Source: Gallibacter sp963634825 (GTDB lineage: Bacteria; Bacillota; Clostridia; Peptostreptococcales; Anaerovoracaceae). From it: DNA of 20,318 bases. The notes under the pieces were generated by a model. It had not been told where the DNA came from, searched no databases, and was given only the letters and a program-made list of their open reading frames with translations. The stretch covers positions 1 to 20,318 of the forward strand of contig CAVHCP010000017.1 of assembly GCA_963634825.1 (NCBI GenBank), given 5' to 3'. A program made the translations under genes and the position numbers. The number at the start of each line of letters is the position of its first letter. The stretch's first letter is position 1. Shown here piece by piece: positions 1 to 7,504 of the stretch.

Positions 1-633
1 GTAAGCAGTCTTGTTATGGGAAGCTTCATAGCACTAAACTTTGACAATGCTAATGCTGAGAAGCAGACCGCAAAAGTACAAAGCGAAGCTACAAGCGAAG
101 ATGTAACCAAAGCGGAAAGCGAAGTTAAAGAAGCCGAAAGTAACCTAAACAAAGCCGAAGCCGAACTAAAAAAGGCAGAAGCAAGCGGAGATAAAGAAGC
201 AATCGCAAAAGCAAAGGCAAAGGTGCAGACTGCACAAAAAAGCGTAGCTACTGCCGAAAAGAAAGTAGCAACAGTAAAGAAAAGTGCAAGTAGCACAGCC
301 AAAAAGTCTACAAGCAATACAAAGAGCAGTAGCACAACCGCAAAGAAGTCAACATCAAGCAATACAAAGACAGACGAAACGAGCGACATATATGCAAAAG
401 CACAAAAGCAGAGCGGACATACGCATAACTATAATATACCTGTGTACGAGAAAAAATATGTAGGGGATTGTTTGAGATGTAAGGGTTGTGGTGCAAGTCT
501 TGAGGAATTAACAAAAGAAGAGGTTAAAAAACATCTATACAATGAAGGGCTACCAAATACAGAAGAAGCCCCTGTTTTTAAAGAAGTTCTAACAGGTTAC
601 AAATGTTCTTGTGGCGACTGGAAAGAAATATAG
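1..633 (+). CDS. Secreted coiled-coil protein with Cys/His-rich C-terminus, 5' partial
   Basis: The reading frame is open from base 1, and the residues before and after the first Met (base 16) look like the end of a signal peptide: a hydrophobic stretch followed by ANA just before EKQ. The true start therefore lies outside the window. The next ~75 residues are Lys/Glu/Ala-rich with heptad-like AEAELKKAEA patterns, so probably a coiled coil. A Ser/Thr/Lys linker with KSTSSNTK-like repeats follows. The last ~70 residues carry HTH, CxxCxxC and CSCGD groups, which could bind a metal such as zinc; this part resembles small domains found at the C-terminus of clostridial secreted proteins, but I cannot name the family. 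A strong terminator follows directly. Function is unknown; a cell-surface or secreted role is inferred from the signal peptide. Confidence 0.7.
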   Translation, partial: VSSLVMGSFIALNFDNANAEKQTAKVQSEATSEDVTKAESEVKEAESNLNKAEAELKKAEASGDKEAIAKAKAKVQTAQKSVATAEKKVATVKKSASSTAKKSTSNTKSSSTTAKKSTSSNTKTDETSDIYAKAQKQSGHTHNYNIPVYEKKYVGDCLRCKGCGASLEELTKEEVKKHLYNEGLPNTEEAPVFKEVLTGYKCSCGDWKEI

Positions 634-650
634 GATTATATAATTTTATG

Positions 651-680
651 AAGCACGGAGTAATCCGTGTTTTTTTATTT
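651..680 (+). terminator. Rho-independent terminator of the secreted coiled-coil gene
   Basis: AGCACGGA (652-659) pairs with TCCGTGTT (664-671) around a GTAA loop, with one G-U pair, and a run of T follows. It lies 18 nt after the stop codon. Confidence 0.85.
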
Positions 681-697
681 CTCTTTTAAAAATGATG

Positions 698-782
698 GAG
701 CGCTGTGTGCGGTGAAAGTCGCACGCACAGTGTGAAGTGGGGGAAAACTTAAAGATAATATCAAAGAGTTACCTATCACTAT
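698..782 (+). mobile_element. Truncated group II intron: domains V and VI only
   Basis: Bases 700-733 fold into a 34-nt domain V: GCGGT-GAAA-GTCGC distal stem, a two-base AC bulge (723-724), and a 9-bp lower helix including CGC (701-703) paired with GTG. CGC is the catalytic triad I associate with group IIC introns; reading AGC (699-701) instead would need two extra pairs. Bases 736-780 form domain VI: AGTGGGGG pairs with CCTATCACT, leaving A775 opposite G as a bulged branch point, eight bases from a 3' end in AT at 782. The inner part pairs AACTT/GAGTT and GATA/TATC. Domains I to IV and the reverse transcriptase are absent; a terminator of another gene lies just upstream, so this is a dead 3' remnant. 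Confidence 0.75.
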
Positions 783-1207
783 AAAAAACTCTTGGAAATG
801 GAGAACTCGCTAATGCTGAGTTTAGCGTCAAGTATTATGACGGTCAGTATAGTAAGGCTGACGAATTAAAAGCCAAAACACCTTTAAAGACTTGGGTATT
901 CAAAACAGATGAATATGGAATGATATACATAAATAAAAAAACGATTGACGATTATTTAATTAGTGGTGATACTTTGTACCAAAGCATTTTTGGTAATATA
1001 ACTTTTCCACTTGGAACATATGCAGTGCAAGAGACAAAAGCACCGACTGGATATTTGCTAAACGAAGAAGTGTTTGTTAAAAACATCACTTCGGATAGTA
1101 CAAATGAGGCGGTTTCCACCTACAACGCACCGACTATCCCCGAGCAAATCAAACGAGGTGATTTTGAACGAATACTATCGGCAACAATAAGAGCTAGTAT
1201 AAGGCTT

Positions 1208-1250
1208 AAAAGGGCTTCCTTTTTTGATGCGATTAGCATCCATTTTTTTT
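1208..1250 (+). terminator. Tandem terminator-like hairpins before the R-M operon
   Basis: Two hairpins lie in a row: AAAAGG-GCTT-CCTTTT (1208-1223) with a short T tail, then GATGC-GATTA-GCATC (1226-1240) followed by eight T (1243-1250). The second is the better terminator. They insulate the methyltransferase promoter just downstream from upstream transcription. Confidence 0.6.
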
Positions 1251-1279
1251 GCTATATGTATATAAAAAGGGGGCAAATG

Positions 1280-1288
1280 TGCTATAAT
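1280..1288 (+). promoter_or_regulatory. Extended -10 promoter of the R-M operon
   Basis: TGCTATAAT is a perfect extended -10 element (TGn plus TATAAT at 1283-1288). No good -35 is seen at 17 bp, which an extended -10 can tolerate. The start of transcription would fall near 1295, giving a leader of about 30 nt before the methyltransferase. Confidence 0.65.
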
Positions 1289-1314
1289 GTCTACTAAATA
1301 AAGAAAAATGTGGC

Positions 1315-1322
1315 AAGGGGGA
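1315..1322 (+). promoter_or_regulatory. Ribosome binding site that sets the methyltransferase start
   Basis: AAGGGGGA lies 3 to 6 nt before the adjacent ATG codons at 1326 and 1329, but downstream of the longer in-frame ATG at 1308. Translation therefore most likely begins at 1326 or 1329, not 1308. Confidence 0.65.
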
Positions 1323-1325
1323 ATA

Positions 1326-3497
1326 ATGATGACAGCTCTCAATGTTGCGGAGGTAATAAGGAAACTAAACATCTCGAAGGCTTATTTATACAAAATAATA
1401 GAAAAAGAAAATCTTTCTATTCCTAAAAGCGAAACAGGAAGGTATTCTTGGGATGAAAATATAGTTGAGACGATAAAAAGGGCATTACATGCGGAAGATT
1501 TTCAAAAGGATAAAGGTGCAAAGGCCATAATAGCTCGACTAGGATTGAAACAGTCATTTATAAATAATAGAAGATATTTAGGAAACAAATATTCGCTTTC
1601 TGACTTTATAAGGAAAACAGTGGATAATAATTGCGAAGGAGTCAATATTGTCATTGATATATTTAGTGGAACTGGCGCAGTTGCAAATGCTTTTAAAGAC
1701 AAAATGCTTATTACAAATGACTTGCTGTATAGCAACTATATTTCCAATTATGCATGGTTTGGATATGAAAAATATTCAAAAGAGAAGATAATTGAAATTA
1801 TATATAGATATAATCAAATTAAAACAAACGAAAATAATTATATGCGAGAAAATTTTGCAGATACATTTTTTTCCGCAGATGATTGTAGCAAGATAGGATA
1901 TCTTAGAGAAGATATAGAGAAAAAGTATAAAAATAACGAGATAAATTTCAAGGAATACGCAATTTTGATTACATCATTGTTATATGCAATGGACAAGATC
2001 GCAAATACAGTTGGGCATTATGATGCATATAGGAAAAATGCAGAGTTTGAAAAAAATTTAGTCCTAAATGTTTTGCTACCCGAAGAAAAAGTGAATCCTA
2101 ATAATATTTGCTACAATATGGATGCAAACAAACTTATTAAAAATATAAAGGGTGATTTGTTGTATTTGGATCCCCCTTATAATTCGAGGCAGTATTGTGA
2201 TGCATACCATCTACTTGAAAATGTCGCAAGATGGCAGAAACCAAAGGTATATGGCATAGCAAGAAAAATGGATAGGGAGTCGCTTAAAAGTGATTATTGC
2301 AAGGCTGCTGCCACGGAAGCCTTTGAGGAGCTTATTGAAAGAGCTGATGCAAAATATATTTTGCTTTCATACAACAATATGTCTGATAAAGGGAACGATA
2401 GATCAAACGCTAAAATATCGGATGAGGATATTAAGAGAATTCTCGAGAGAAAAGGGAAAGTTAGTGTTTTTGAAGCAGACTACAAGAGTTTTTCAACTGG
2501 GAAATCAGATATCAAAGACAATAAAGAAAGGTTATTTTTGTGCGAGGTTTTTAGAAAAGAAAAAAAGAAAATAAATATACCATGCCCGTTTAATTATACA
2601 GGAGGAAAATTTAAATTATTAGAACAGTTACAACCTTTATTTAATGAAAAAGAAGTTTTTTTAGATTTGTTTGCCGGTGGCGGAAATGTAGGAATAAATT
2701 CAAATTCTTCGAAAGTTATATTTAATGATATAAATAAAAACTTGATAGGATTAATTAGCTTTATTAAGGAGACCGATACAGACATTTTGCTAAAAAAGAT
2801 AGAAGACATTATTGATATATATGATTTATCCAATACATCATTATATGGGTATTCTTATTATAATTGTGACAGCAGTAGGGGGATGGCTGAATACAATAAA
2901 GAAAGATTTTTAAAACTAAGAGATGATTTTAATATGAAAGTTTTAAACGGAGAAACAGACTATCTGATGTTATATGTGCTAATAGTTTTTTCTTTTAACA
3001 ATCAAATCCGTTTTAATAGAAAAGGTCTTTTTAACCTCCCTGTGGGCAAGAGAGATTTTAATTCTAAAATGAGAAGTAAGCTCATATTGTTTTCTGAGGA
3101 ATTAAAACACAAGGATGTACACTTTATGAAAAAAGATTTTAAAGAAATTTCTTTGGAAGAATTACCAGAGGATACTTTTATTTATTGTGATCCGCCTTAT
3201 TTGGTTACAAATGCAACATATAATGAAAACGGTATGTGGACCGAATCAGAGGAAAAAGCCTTGCTTGAATTCTTAGATGAAGCTAATGAGAGAGGATTCA
3301 GTTTTGCTTTGTCAAATGTTTTAAAGAGCAAAAACAAAAGAAATGAGATTTTGTGCAATTGGGTTAAAAATAGTGGATATTATTGCAATCGCTTAAATAA
3401 AAGTTATTCAAACAGCAATTATCAGAGGAAAAACAGAGATTGCATATCAGAAGAGGTTTTGATTACTAATTATCCTGTAGATGGAGGGAGAAAGTAA
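1326..3497 (+). CDS. Fused two-domain type IIS adenine-N6 DNA methyltransferase with N-terminal HTH
   Basis: This protein (723 aa from 1326) should protect both strands of an asymmetric site, using one methyltransferase domain per strand, as in M.FokI-type fusions. Residues ~1-50 look like a MerR/excisionase-like helix-turn-helix. Domain 1 has motif X (NNRRYLGNKYSL), motif I DIFSGTG (111-117) and motif IV DPPY (282-285) followed by NSRQY. Domain 2 has motif X (NYTGGK), motif I DLFAGGG (447-453) and motif IV DPPY (622-625). The order X-I-IV is the D12/Dam (alpha) class, so N6-adenine is expected. The stop codon touches the start of the endonuclease gene, making a two-gene operon. The genes are clearly AT-richer than those to the right, suggesting transfer. 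The recognition sequence cannot be read from the protein; the HTH may bind DNA to regulate the operon, or simply help target recognition. Confidence 0.88.
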   Translation: MMTALNVAEVIRKLNISKAYLYKIIEKENLSIPKSETGRYSWDENIVETIKRALHAEDFQKDKGAKAIIARLGLKQSFINNRRYLGNKYSLSDFIRKTVDNNCEGVNIVIDIFSGTGAVANAFKDKMLITNDLLYSNYISNYAWFGYEKYSKEKIIEIIYRYNQIKTNENNYMRENFADTFFSADDCSKIGYLREDIEKKYKNNEINFKEYAILITSLLYAMDKIANTVGHYDAYRKNAEFEKNLVLNVLLPEEKVNPNNICYNMDANKLIKNIKGDLLYLDPPYNSRQYCDAYHLLENVARWQKPKVYGIARKMDRESLKSDYCKAAATEAFEELIERADAKYILLSYNNMSDKGNDRSNAKISDEDIKRILERKGKVSVFEADYKSFSTGKSDIKDNKERLFLCEVFRKEKKKINIPCPFNYTGGKFKLLEQLQPLFNEKEVFLDLFAGGGNVGINSNSSKVIFNDINKNLIGLISFIKETDTDILLKKIEDIIDIYDLSNTSLYGYSYYNCDSSRGMAEYNKERFLKLRDDFNMKVLNGETDYLMLYVLIVFSFNNQIRFNRKGLFNLPVGKRDFNSKMRSKLILFSEELKHKDVHFMKKDFKEISLEELPEDTFIYCDPPYLVTNATYNENGMWTESEEKALLEFLDEANERGFSFALSNVLKSKNKRNEILCNWVKNSGYYCNRLNKSYSNSNYQRKNRDCISEEVLITNYPVDGGRK

Positions 3498-5480
3498 ATG
3501 GGCAATGAAAGAATTCCGTATAAAAGTTTTTGTTGGGTTATAGGAACTACAAGTTTTAGAACGGCAAAATTAAATTTTAAAATTGAGGAGCAGTTGTTGC
3601 TACTCGATGAGTTTTATGACGAGGTTGTTAAGGAATCAAGTTGGAGCTGGAATAATGAATTGCAGGAGAAATATTATGATTTTATGAAGGCAAAAGGTTT
3701 TTTAACAGGCGAAGCAAAAAGAAAAGACAAAGATGCCAGAGAAAAAACATCAGGTTTGGTTGACATCGGTTTAATTACGGAGGATAGATTGATCACTAAG
3801 GCGGGGAGGGCACTCCTTGAAATAGCAAGTGGCGGAATTTTTGAAAGCAATAATATTTTCAATATTAACAGAGATAGCTTTGTTTATTTAAAGCAACTTC
3901 TCAAAACAAGCATCAATGTAAGTGGAAAGATTGTTCGACCATTTATTGTTGTACTAAAATGTCTAGGCGAGCTTAAATTTTTGAGCTATGACGAATTTAC
4001 TTATTTTGTGCCATTGATTACAGATGATGAGAGTGCAAAGCAAATTATAGCTGATATAAAACTGTATCGTGAAGGAAAAACTTCGCTAGAAGAGATAATC
4101 TACAAGAGAATTATGCAAATGGACAATTACAAGCTTGCGCAAGAAAAGTTCATGACCGCCGACGTTGACGAAAACTTAATACTTTTAATTGGAATGAATC
4201 GTAAGAGCAGGAATTATGACAAGCCATATTATAATCTATATAAAAATATTAAGAGCGTATTCCTTGAGGGAGAAAATGATTATGAGAGCCTGCTTGATGC
4301 TACTAAGGATATAAAACAAAAACCGGGAACATTCTGGAGAAGGTTAATATTTAAGACAACTAAGATTGGAACTGTGAGAAAAAATAAAGGGAATTCAATT
4401 AAAGAGGAATGCCCATTTCTAAATTGTAAATGCGAAGAAGAACTCAAGAATGTCTTTTTTAAATATTTGCAAGTCTTTAAAGCAATGGCAACTTTGTCTG
4501 ATTATTTCGATTTAAATAGAAGATATTTTAATATTACAGACACATTAATTTTTGAAGATCGTATGATTAAGTTAGATCTGATTCCAAAGTATTGTTTTGA
4601 AGAAGGCATTGATTTGCTATATGTGGAAGCATTTAACAGTGATGATAATCTCAGAGCTAATGTTGAACTAGGAGCTATATCAGAAGCATTCAAATTTGAT
4701 ATAAACAAGGTATACGCACGAGTGAGCAAGGATTTAGGAATCACGATTAGAAACGCAGAGGAAGCGGCGACATATATTGATGATGAAAGGTACAAACGAT
4801 TCAATGCTTTAATTGATAGGAAATTCAGCGATTCTGTGCTTATAGAATTATTAAATTGTTTTGAAAGTCGCAACGATAAAAAAATTGAAGAGCTCGTTAC
4901 AGATGAAGCTACAATACCGACTATCTTCGAATATGTTTTAGGAATTATATGGTACAAAGTGAGTGAAAGACAAGGGAATATTTTAGATTTTATGAAACTG
5001 TCATTAGAGGCAAATTTGTTGCCTAAAACACATGCGGCAGGAGGAAATGCAGATATTATATACGAATATGAAGCGTGTGCTACTTATCCAAAACATTCGT
5101 TGCTAATTGAGGCGACTCTTGCAGAAAAAAATAATCAACGAAGGATGGAAATGGAGCCTGTTTCAAGACATTTGGGAGATTATAGAATTCAATCTGAGAA
5201 TCTTTCTGATTACAGTTTATTTATAAGCACATATTTAGACAAAAATGTAATTTCTGATTTTAGATTTAGGAAGATAATGCCTTATACTAAAAACGAAAAG
5301 GATATCAAGGGGATGAAAATTATCCCAATCGATACAGCTTCTCTCAAGAAAATAATCGAGAAAAATATTAAATATGAGTATTTATATAAGATTTTTGACG
5401 AGTATCACGAAAAGCCATTAGAAACAGCAGAATGGCATTCTGAAATGGTAGAAAAAGCTACTATGGAAAAAGAGATATAA
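3498..5480 (+). CDS. Type IIS restriction endonuclease, AlwI/BstNBI-like
   Basis: A 660-aa partner of the preceding methyltransferase. Its ATG directly follows the methyltransferase TAA, with GGAGGGAG inside the upstream gene as ribosome site. The N-terminal KSFCWVIGTTSFR resembles the opening of AlwI-family enzymes, and residues ~1-330 probably form the DNA-recognition part. The catalytic part is near the C-terminus: E478 (FEYVLGI), D519 (GGNAD), E538 (LLIEATL), E551 (RRMEME) and H558 (SRH). The 13-residue spacing between the last two Glu matches what I recall of the BspD6I/BstNBI nicking-enzyme active site; this variant lacks the usual Lys of PD-(D/E)XK. All expected acidic residues are present, so it looks active. 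Relatives recognise GAGTC or GGATC and cut a few bases away; the specificity here is inferred only by family. No separate small subunit was found next to it. Confidence 0.85.
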   Translation: MGNERIPYKSFCWVIGTTSFRTAKLNFKIEEQLLLLDEFYDEVVKESSWSWNNELQEKYYDFMKAKGFLTGEAKRKDKDAREKTSGLVDIGLITEDRLITKAGRALLEIASGGIFESNNIFNINRDSFVYLKQLLKTSINVSGKIVRPFIVVLKCLGELKFLSYDEFTYFVPLITDDESAKQIIADIKLYREGKTSLEEIIYKRIMQMDNYKLAQEKFMTADVDENLILLIGMNRKSRNYDKPYYNLYKNIKSVFLEGENDYESLLDATKDIKQKPGTFWRRLIFKTTKIGTVRKNKGNSIKEECPFLNCKCEEELKNVFFKYLQVFKAMATLSDYFDLNRRYFNITDTLIFEDRMIKLDLIPKYCFEEGIDLLYVEAFNSDDNLRANVELGAISEAFKFDINKVYARVSKDLGITIRNAEEAATYIDDERYKRFNALIDRKFSDSVLIELLNCFESRNDKKIEELVTDEATIPTIFEYVLGIIWYKVSERQGNILDFMKLSLEANLLPKTHAAGGNADIIYEYEACATYPKHSLLIEATLAEKNNQRRMEMEPVSRHLGDYRIQSENLSDYSLFISTYLDKNVISDFRFRKIMPYTKNEKDIKGMKIIPIDTASLKKIIEKNIKYEYLYKIFDEYHEKPLETAEWHSEMVEKATMEKEI

Positions 5481-5499
5481 CCCTATATTGTAAACAAAG

Positions 5500-5541
5500 A
5501 AAAGGCGGTGTTTCTAAGTAAAACTAACCGCCTTGTTTTTG
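5500..5541. terminator. Bidirectional terminator between the R-M operon and nadE
   Basis: AAGGCGGT (5502-5509) pairs with ACCGCCTT (5527-5534), with a further GTTT/AAAC stem inside across a two-base bulge. GTTTTTG follows on the plus strand, and AAAGAAAA precedes it, giving TTTTCTTT on the minus strand. It can therefore end both the endonuclease transcript and the converging nadE transcript, and it marks the edge between accessory and core DNA. Confidence 0.85.
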
Positions 5542-5563
5542 TATTTATGATAAGTGAGCTCTA

Positions 5564-7339
5564 TCAATCAAGTTCCTCAAGCCAGATATCCGCAGACACG
5601 TCGCTTGGCATCTGCCAATGGAGCGGAGACAAATCAACTGTGCCAATCCTTGGGCTGTCAGGTGAGCAGGTCCTCTTGAACTGCTGTGCGAAAAATCTCC
5701 TGTAAAATATCTTTAGCCAAGTCTTGATATATTCTTCATCATACTTGCCGTCAAAAGCAATAGTAGCCAAAAGCAAAACTTTCTTTGGCGAAAATCCGTA
5801 GCGAACGACATTATATATAAAGAAGTCGTGGAGCTCGTAAGGACCGACTTTGTCTTCTGTCTTTTGCGTCATGTTGCCCTGCTCATCAGGAGGAAGTAGC
5901 TCCGGTGAGATAGGAGTATCTAAAATATCCTCAAGAGTTTTTGCGAGTAAAGCGTTGTCTTTTGCAAAATCCAAATCCTCTTTTAGCTTGTAATCGATAA
6001 ACCAGCGGATGATATCTTTGATTGCTGATTTTGGCACGCCGGCATTCACTCCGTACATAGAGATGTGGTCACCGTTAAATGTGCACCAACCGAGAGCCTC
6101 TTCGGAAAGATCACCCGTACCGACTACAAGGCCACCTTCCTTATTTGCTATATCCATCAAAATCTGTGTGCGCTCTCTTGCCTGTGCATTTTCGTATGTT
6201 ACGCTATGGTCTTTTAGGTCGTGACCGATATCCTCAAAATGCTGTGTTACAGACGACACGATCGAAATTTCCTTTACAGTTGCGCCTGTTGTTTGCATCA
6301 TCAAAAGAGCATTGTCATATGTCCTGTCGGTAGTGCCAAAGCCGGGCATTGTGATAGCTATGATGTCTGATGCAGGCATACCAAGCTTTTGATGTGCATA
6401 AACGCTGACTAAAAGCGCAAGCGTAGAGTCAAGTCCGCCCGAGATGCCAACTACGCTTTTTTTGCTGTGCGTATGGGCAAGTCTTTTTGCAAGAGCCTGT
6501 GCCTGTATTTCAAAGATTTCTCTGCAATTTGCATTTAAGAGAGCCAAATCGTCGGGTCTAAAAGGGTGTGCCGAGATATTTCGCAGAAGTTCGCCTGCCT
6601 TGTGCATATGCAGAGGATCTATAGGCTCGACATCGTGCTCATCTTCAAAGCTATAAGCAAAATCATCAAGAGCAAGTCTCTCGTGTGCGATTATCTGAGT
6701 GTCGACATCGCAGACGATCATATCAAAATCATTGTGTGAGTCCTCAAGAGAAGTATCAAAAGGAGTTTTAAATTCAAGAAGCTTGCCGTTTTCGGCAGTT
6801 GCAAGAATCCCATTACTGCCTGTATACAAAATGATATTTTTGTTTTTGGCACTGAGTGTTGTCACGAGATTTTTTACATAATCTGCCTGACCGACAGTTA
6901 ATTCTTCGCTTGAAGTCATAAGCTGTACATCGCAGGTGTCGTCAAAACCTATCAAAAGCTCATTTTCCTCGTCGCTAAGGAGCATATCGTCTGTCGCGCA
7001 TATGAGCTCGCCGTTTTGGATTACGGCATAGGCGTCATATAAAGAGCCTTCGTGCTTTTCGAATGCGCCCATGATAATAGTTGTTTTTGTACTTTCGCTA
7101 TATTCGCCGATATCAAAAAGAGCCGTGCTCTGTGCATCATAAAGCTTTTTTTGGAAAAACAAATCTCCGCATAAAGAGCCTGTCAGTGCAAGTGGTGGCA
7201 AGAGCAAAAGCCCTGCCTTTGTGCTTTTTGCTTTTTTAATAATATCCTTGATGACGCTTGTATTTGCCGAAATATCTGCGGTTTTTATATCATAAGATGC
7301 ACAAGCTACTCTCAAAAAACCCATATTGTTTGTATTCAT
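5564..7339 (-). CDS. nadE: NAD+ synthetase with degenerate glutaminase domain
   Basis: It makes NAD+ from deamido-NAD+, ATP and a nitrogen donor, the last step of NAD synthesis. The start at 7339 (591 aa) is chosen because TGGAGA sits 7 nt upstream; an ATG at 7363 has no such site. The C-terminal synthetase half is intact: SGGLDS (300-305) ATP-pyrophosphatase loop, GTGDLSE, NAGVPK, KVGPYELHDFF and a closing PSDVSADIWLEELD. The N-terminal nitrilase-like half is damaged. The catalytic Glu of the usual PELALTG is Pro (PPLALTG, residue 49), the Lys of the usual PKxYLP region is Asp (118), and the ~50 residues holding the nucleophile Cys (usual CEDxW...NLSAS) are missing. Glutamine use is therefore unlikely, and ammonia or a partner amidotransferase is inferred. 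It converges on the R-M operon and diverges from yhaM. Confidence 0.9.
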   Translation of the reverse strand: MNTNNMGFLRVACASYDIKTADISANTSVIKDIIKKAKSTKAGLLLLPPLALTGSLCGDLFFQKKLYDAQSTALFDIGEYSESTKTTIIMGAFEKHEGSLYDAYAVIQNGELICATDDMLLSDEENELLIGFDDTCDVQLMTSSEELTVGQADYVKNLVTTLSAKNKNIILYTGSNGILATAENGKLLEFKTPFDTSLEDSHNDFDMIVCDVDTQIIAHERLALDDFAYSFEDEHDVEPIDPLHMHKAGELLRNISAHPFRPDDLALLNANCREIFEIQAQALAKRLAHTHSKKSVVGISGGLDSTLALLVSVYAHQKLGMPASDIIAITMPGFGTTDRTYDNALLMMQTTGATVKEISIVSSVTQHFEDIGHDLKDHSVTYENAQARERTQILMDIANKEGGLVVGTGDLSEEALGWCTFNGDHISMYGVNAGVPKSAIKDIIRWFIDYKLKEDLDFAKDNALLAKTLEDILDTPISPELLPPDEQGNMTQKTEDKVGPYELHDFFIYNVVRYGFSPKKVLLLATIAFDGKYDEEYIKTWLKIFYRRFFAQQFKRTCSPDSPRIGTVDLSPLHWQMPSDVSADIWLEELD

Positions 7340-7345
7340 AACTAT

Positions 7346-7351
7346 TCTCCA
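7346..7351 (-). promoter_or_regulatory. Ribosome binding site that sets the nadE start
   Basis: Read on the minus strand this is TGGAGA, with 7 nt between GGAG and the ATG ending at 7337. It falls inside the longer reading frame that starts at 7363, so it favours the shorter protein. Confidence 0.65.
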
Positions 7352-7419
7352 TTTCATCAACATAAAAAATAATATAATCTGAGCATCAGCCCGATTAAAA
7401 TATGTAAATTTATGTTATA

Positions 7420-7452
7420 ATTATATACTATTTTTTGGCTTTAGTATATAAT
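7420..7452. promoter_or_regulatory. Divergent nadE/yhaM promoter on an 11-bp inverted repeat
   Basis: ATTATATACTA (7420-7430) and TAGTATATAAT (7442-7452) are exact reverse complements, 11 nt apart and 22 bp centre to centre. Each arm carries TATAAT facing outward: 7447-7452 for yhaM and 7425-7420 for nadE. The -35 position of each promoter falls within the other arm, so the two promoters would overlap. No good -35 hexamer is visible. Either arm pair could also be an operator. Confidence 0.45.
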
Positions 7453-7504
7453 CATATTACAATAAACTGATTAAAAATAAGCATTTGACAGAGGTGAAAA
7501 GGAT

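Larger units (their letters stand above)
785..1297 (+). pseudogene. Cna_B/SpaA-type surface adhesin fragment (intron 3' exon)
   Basis: The frame opens right after the predicted intron 3' splice site and reads GNGELANAEFSV, VKYYDGQYSK and, further on, PLGTYAVQETKAPTGYLL. This is the signature of a prealbumin-like Cna_B/SpaA repeat in large cell-wall-anchored adhesins; the linker PEQIKRGDFE normally joins one repeat to the next. Similarity stops after that linker, near 1168, and the remaining ~42 codons are low-quality sequence running through hairpins to the stop. There is no signal peptide, no LPXTG anchor, and no plausible start at the front. The first in-frame ATG is at 920 but splits the domain. 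I read it as one internal repeat of a gene broken by intron insertion and later deletion on both sides. Confidence 0.7.

Noticed and set aside
16..633. Complete gene starting at ATG 16
   Set aside because: The frame is open to base 1 and the Met sits inside a hydrophobic signal-peptide core without a ribosome site in view, so the gene is cut by the window edge.
920..1297. A 125-codon frame from ATG 920 as a stand-alone gene
   Set aside because: Adhesin similarity begins well before this ATG, so the ATG splits a domain; there is no ribosome site and the last third is not adhesin-like. Treated as a pseudogene fragment.
4502..4957. A 151-codon minus-strand frame inside the endonuclease gene
   Set aside because: Antisense shadow of a clear coding region, no ribosome site or known motif.
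7301..7363. nadE start at 7363
   Set aside because: TGGAGA inside this frame fits the ATG at 7339, and family proteins begin close to the GFLRVA segment.
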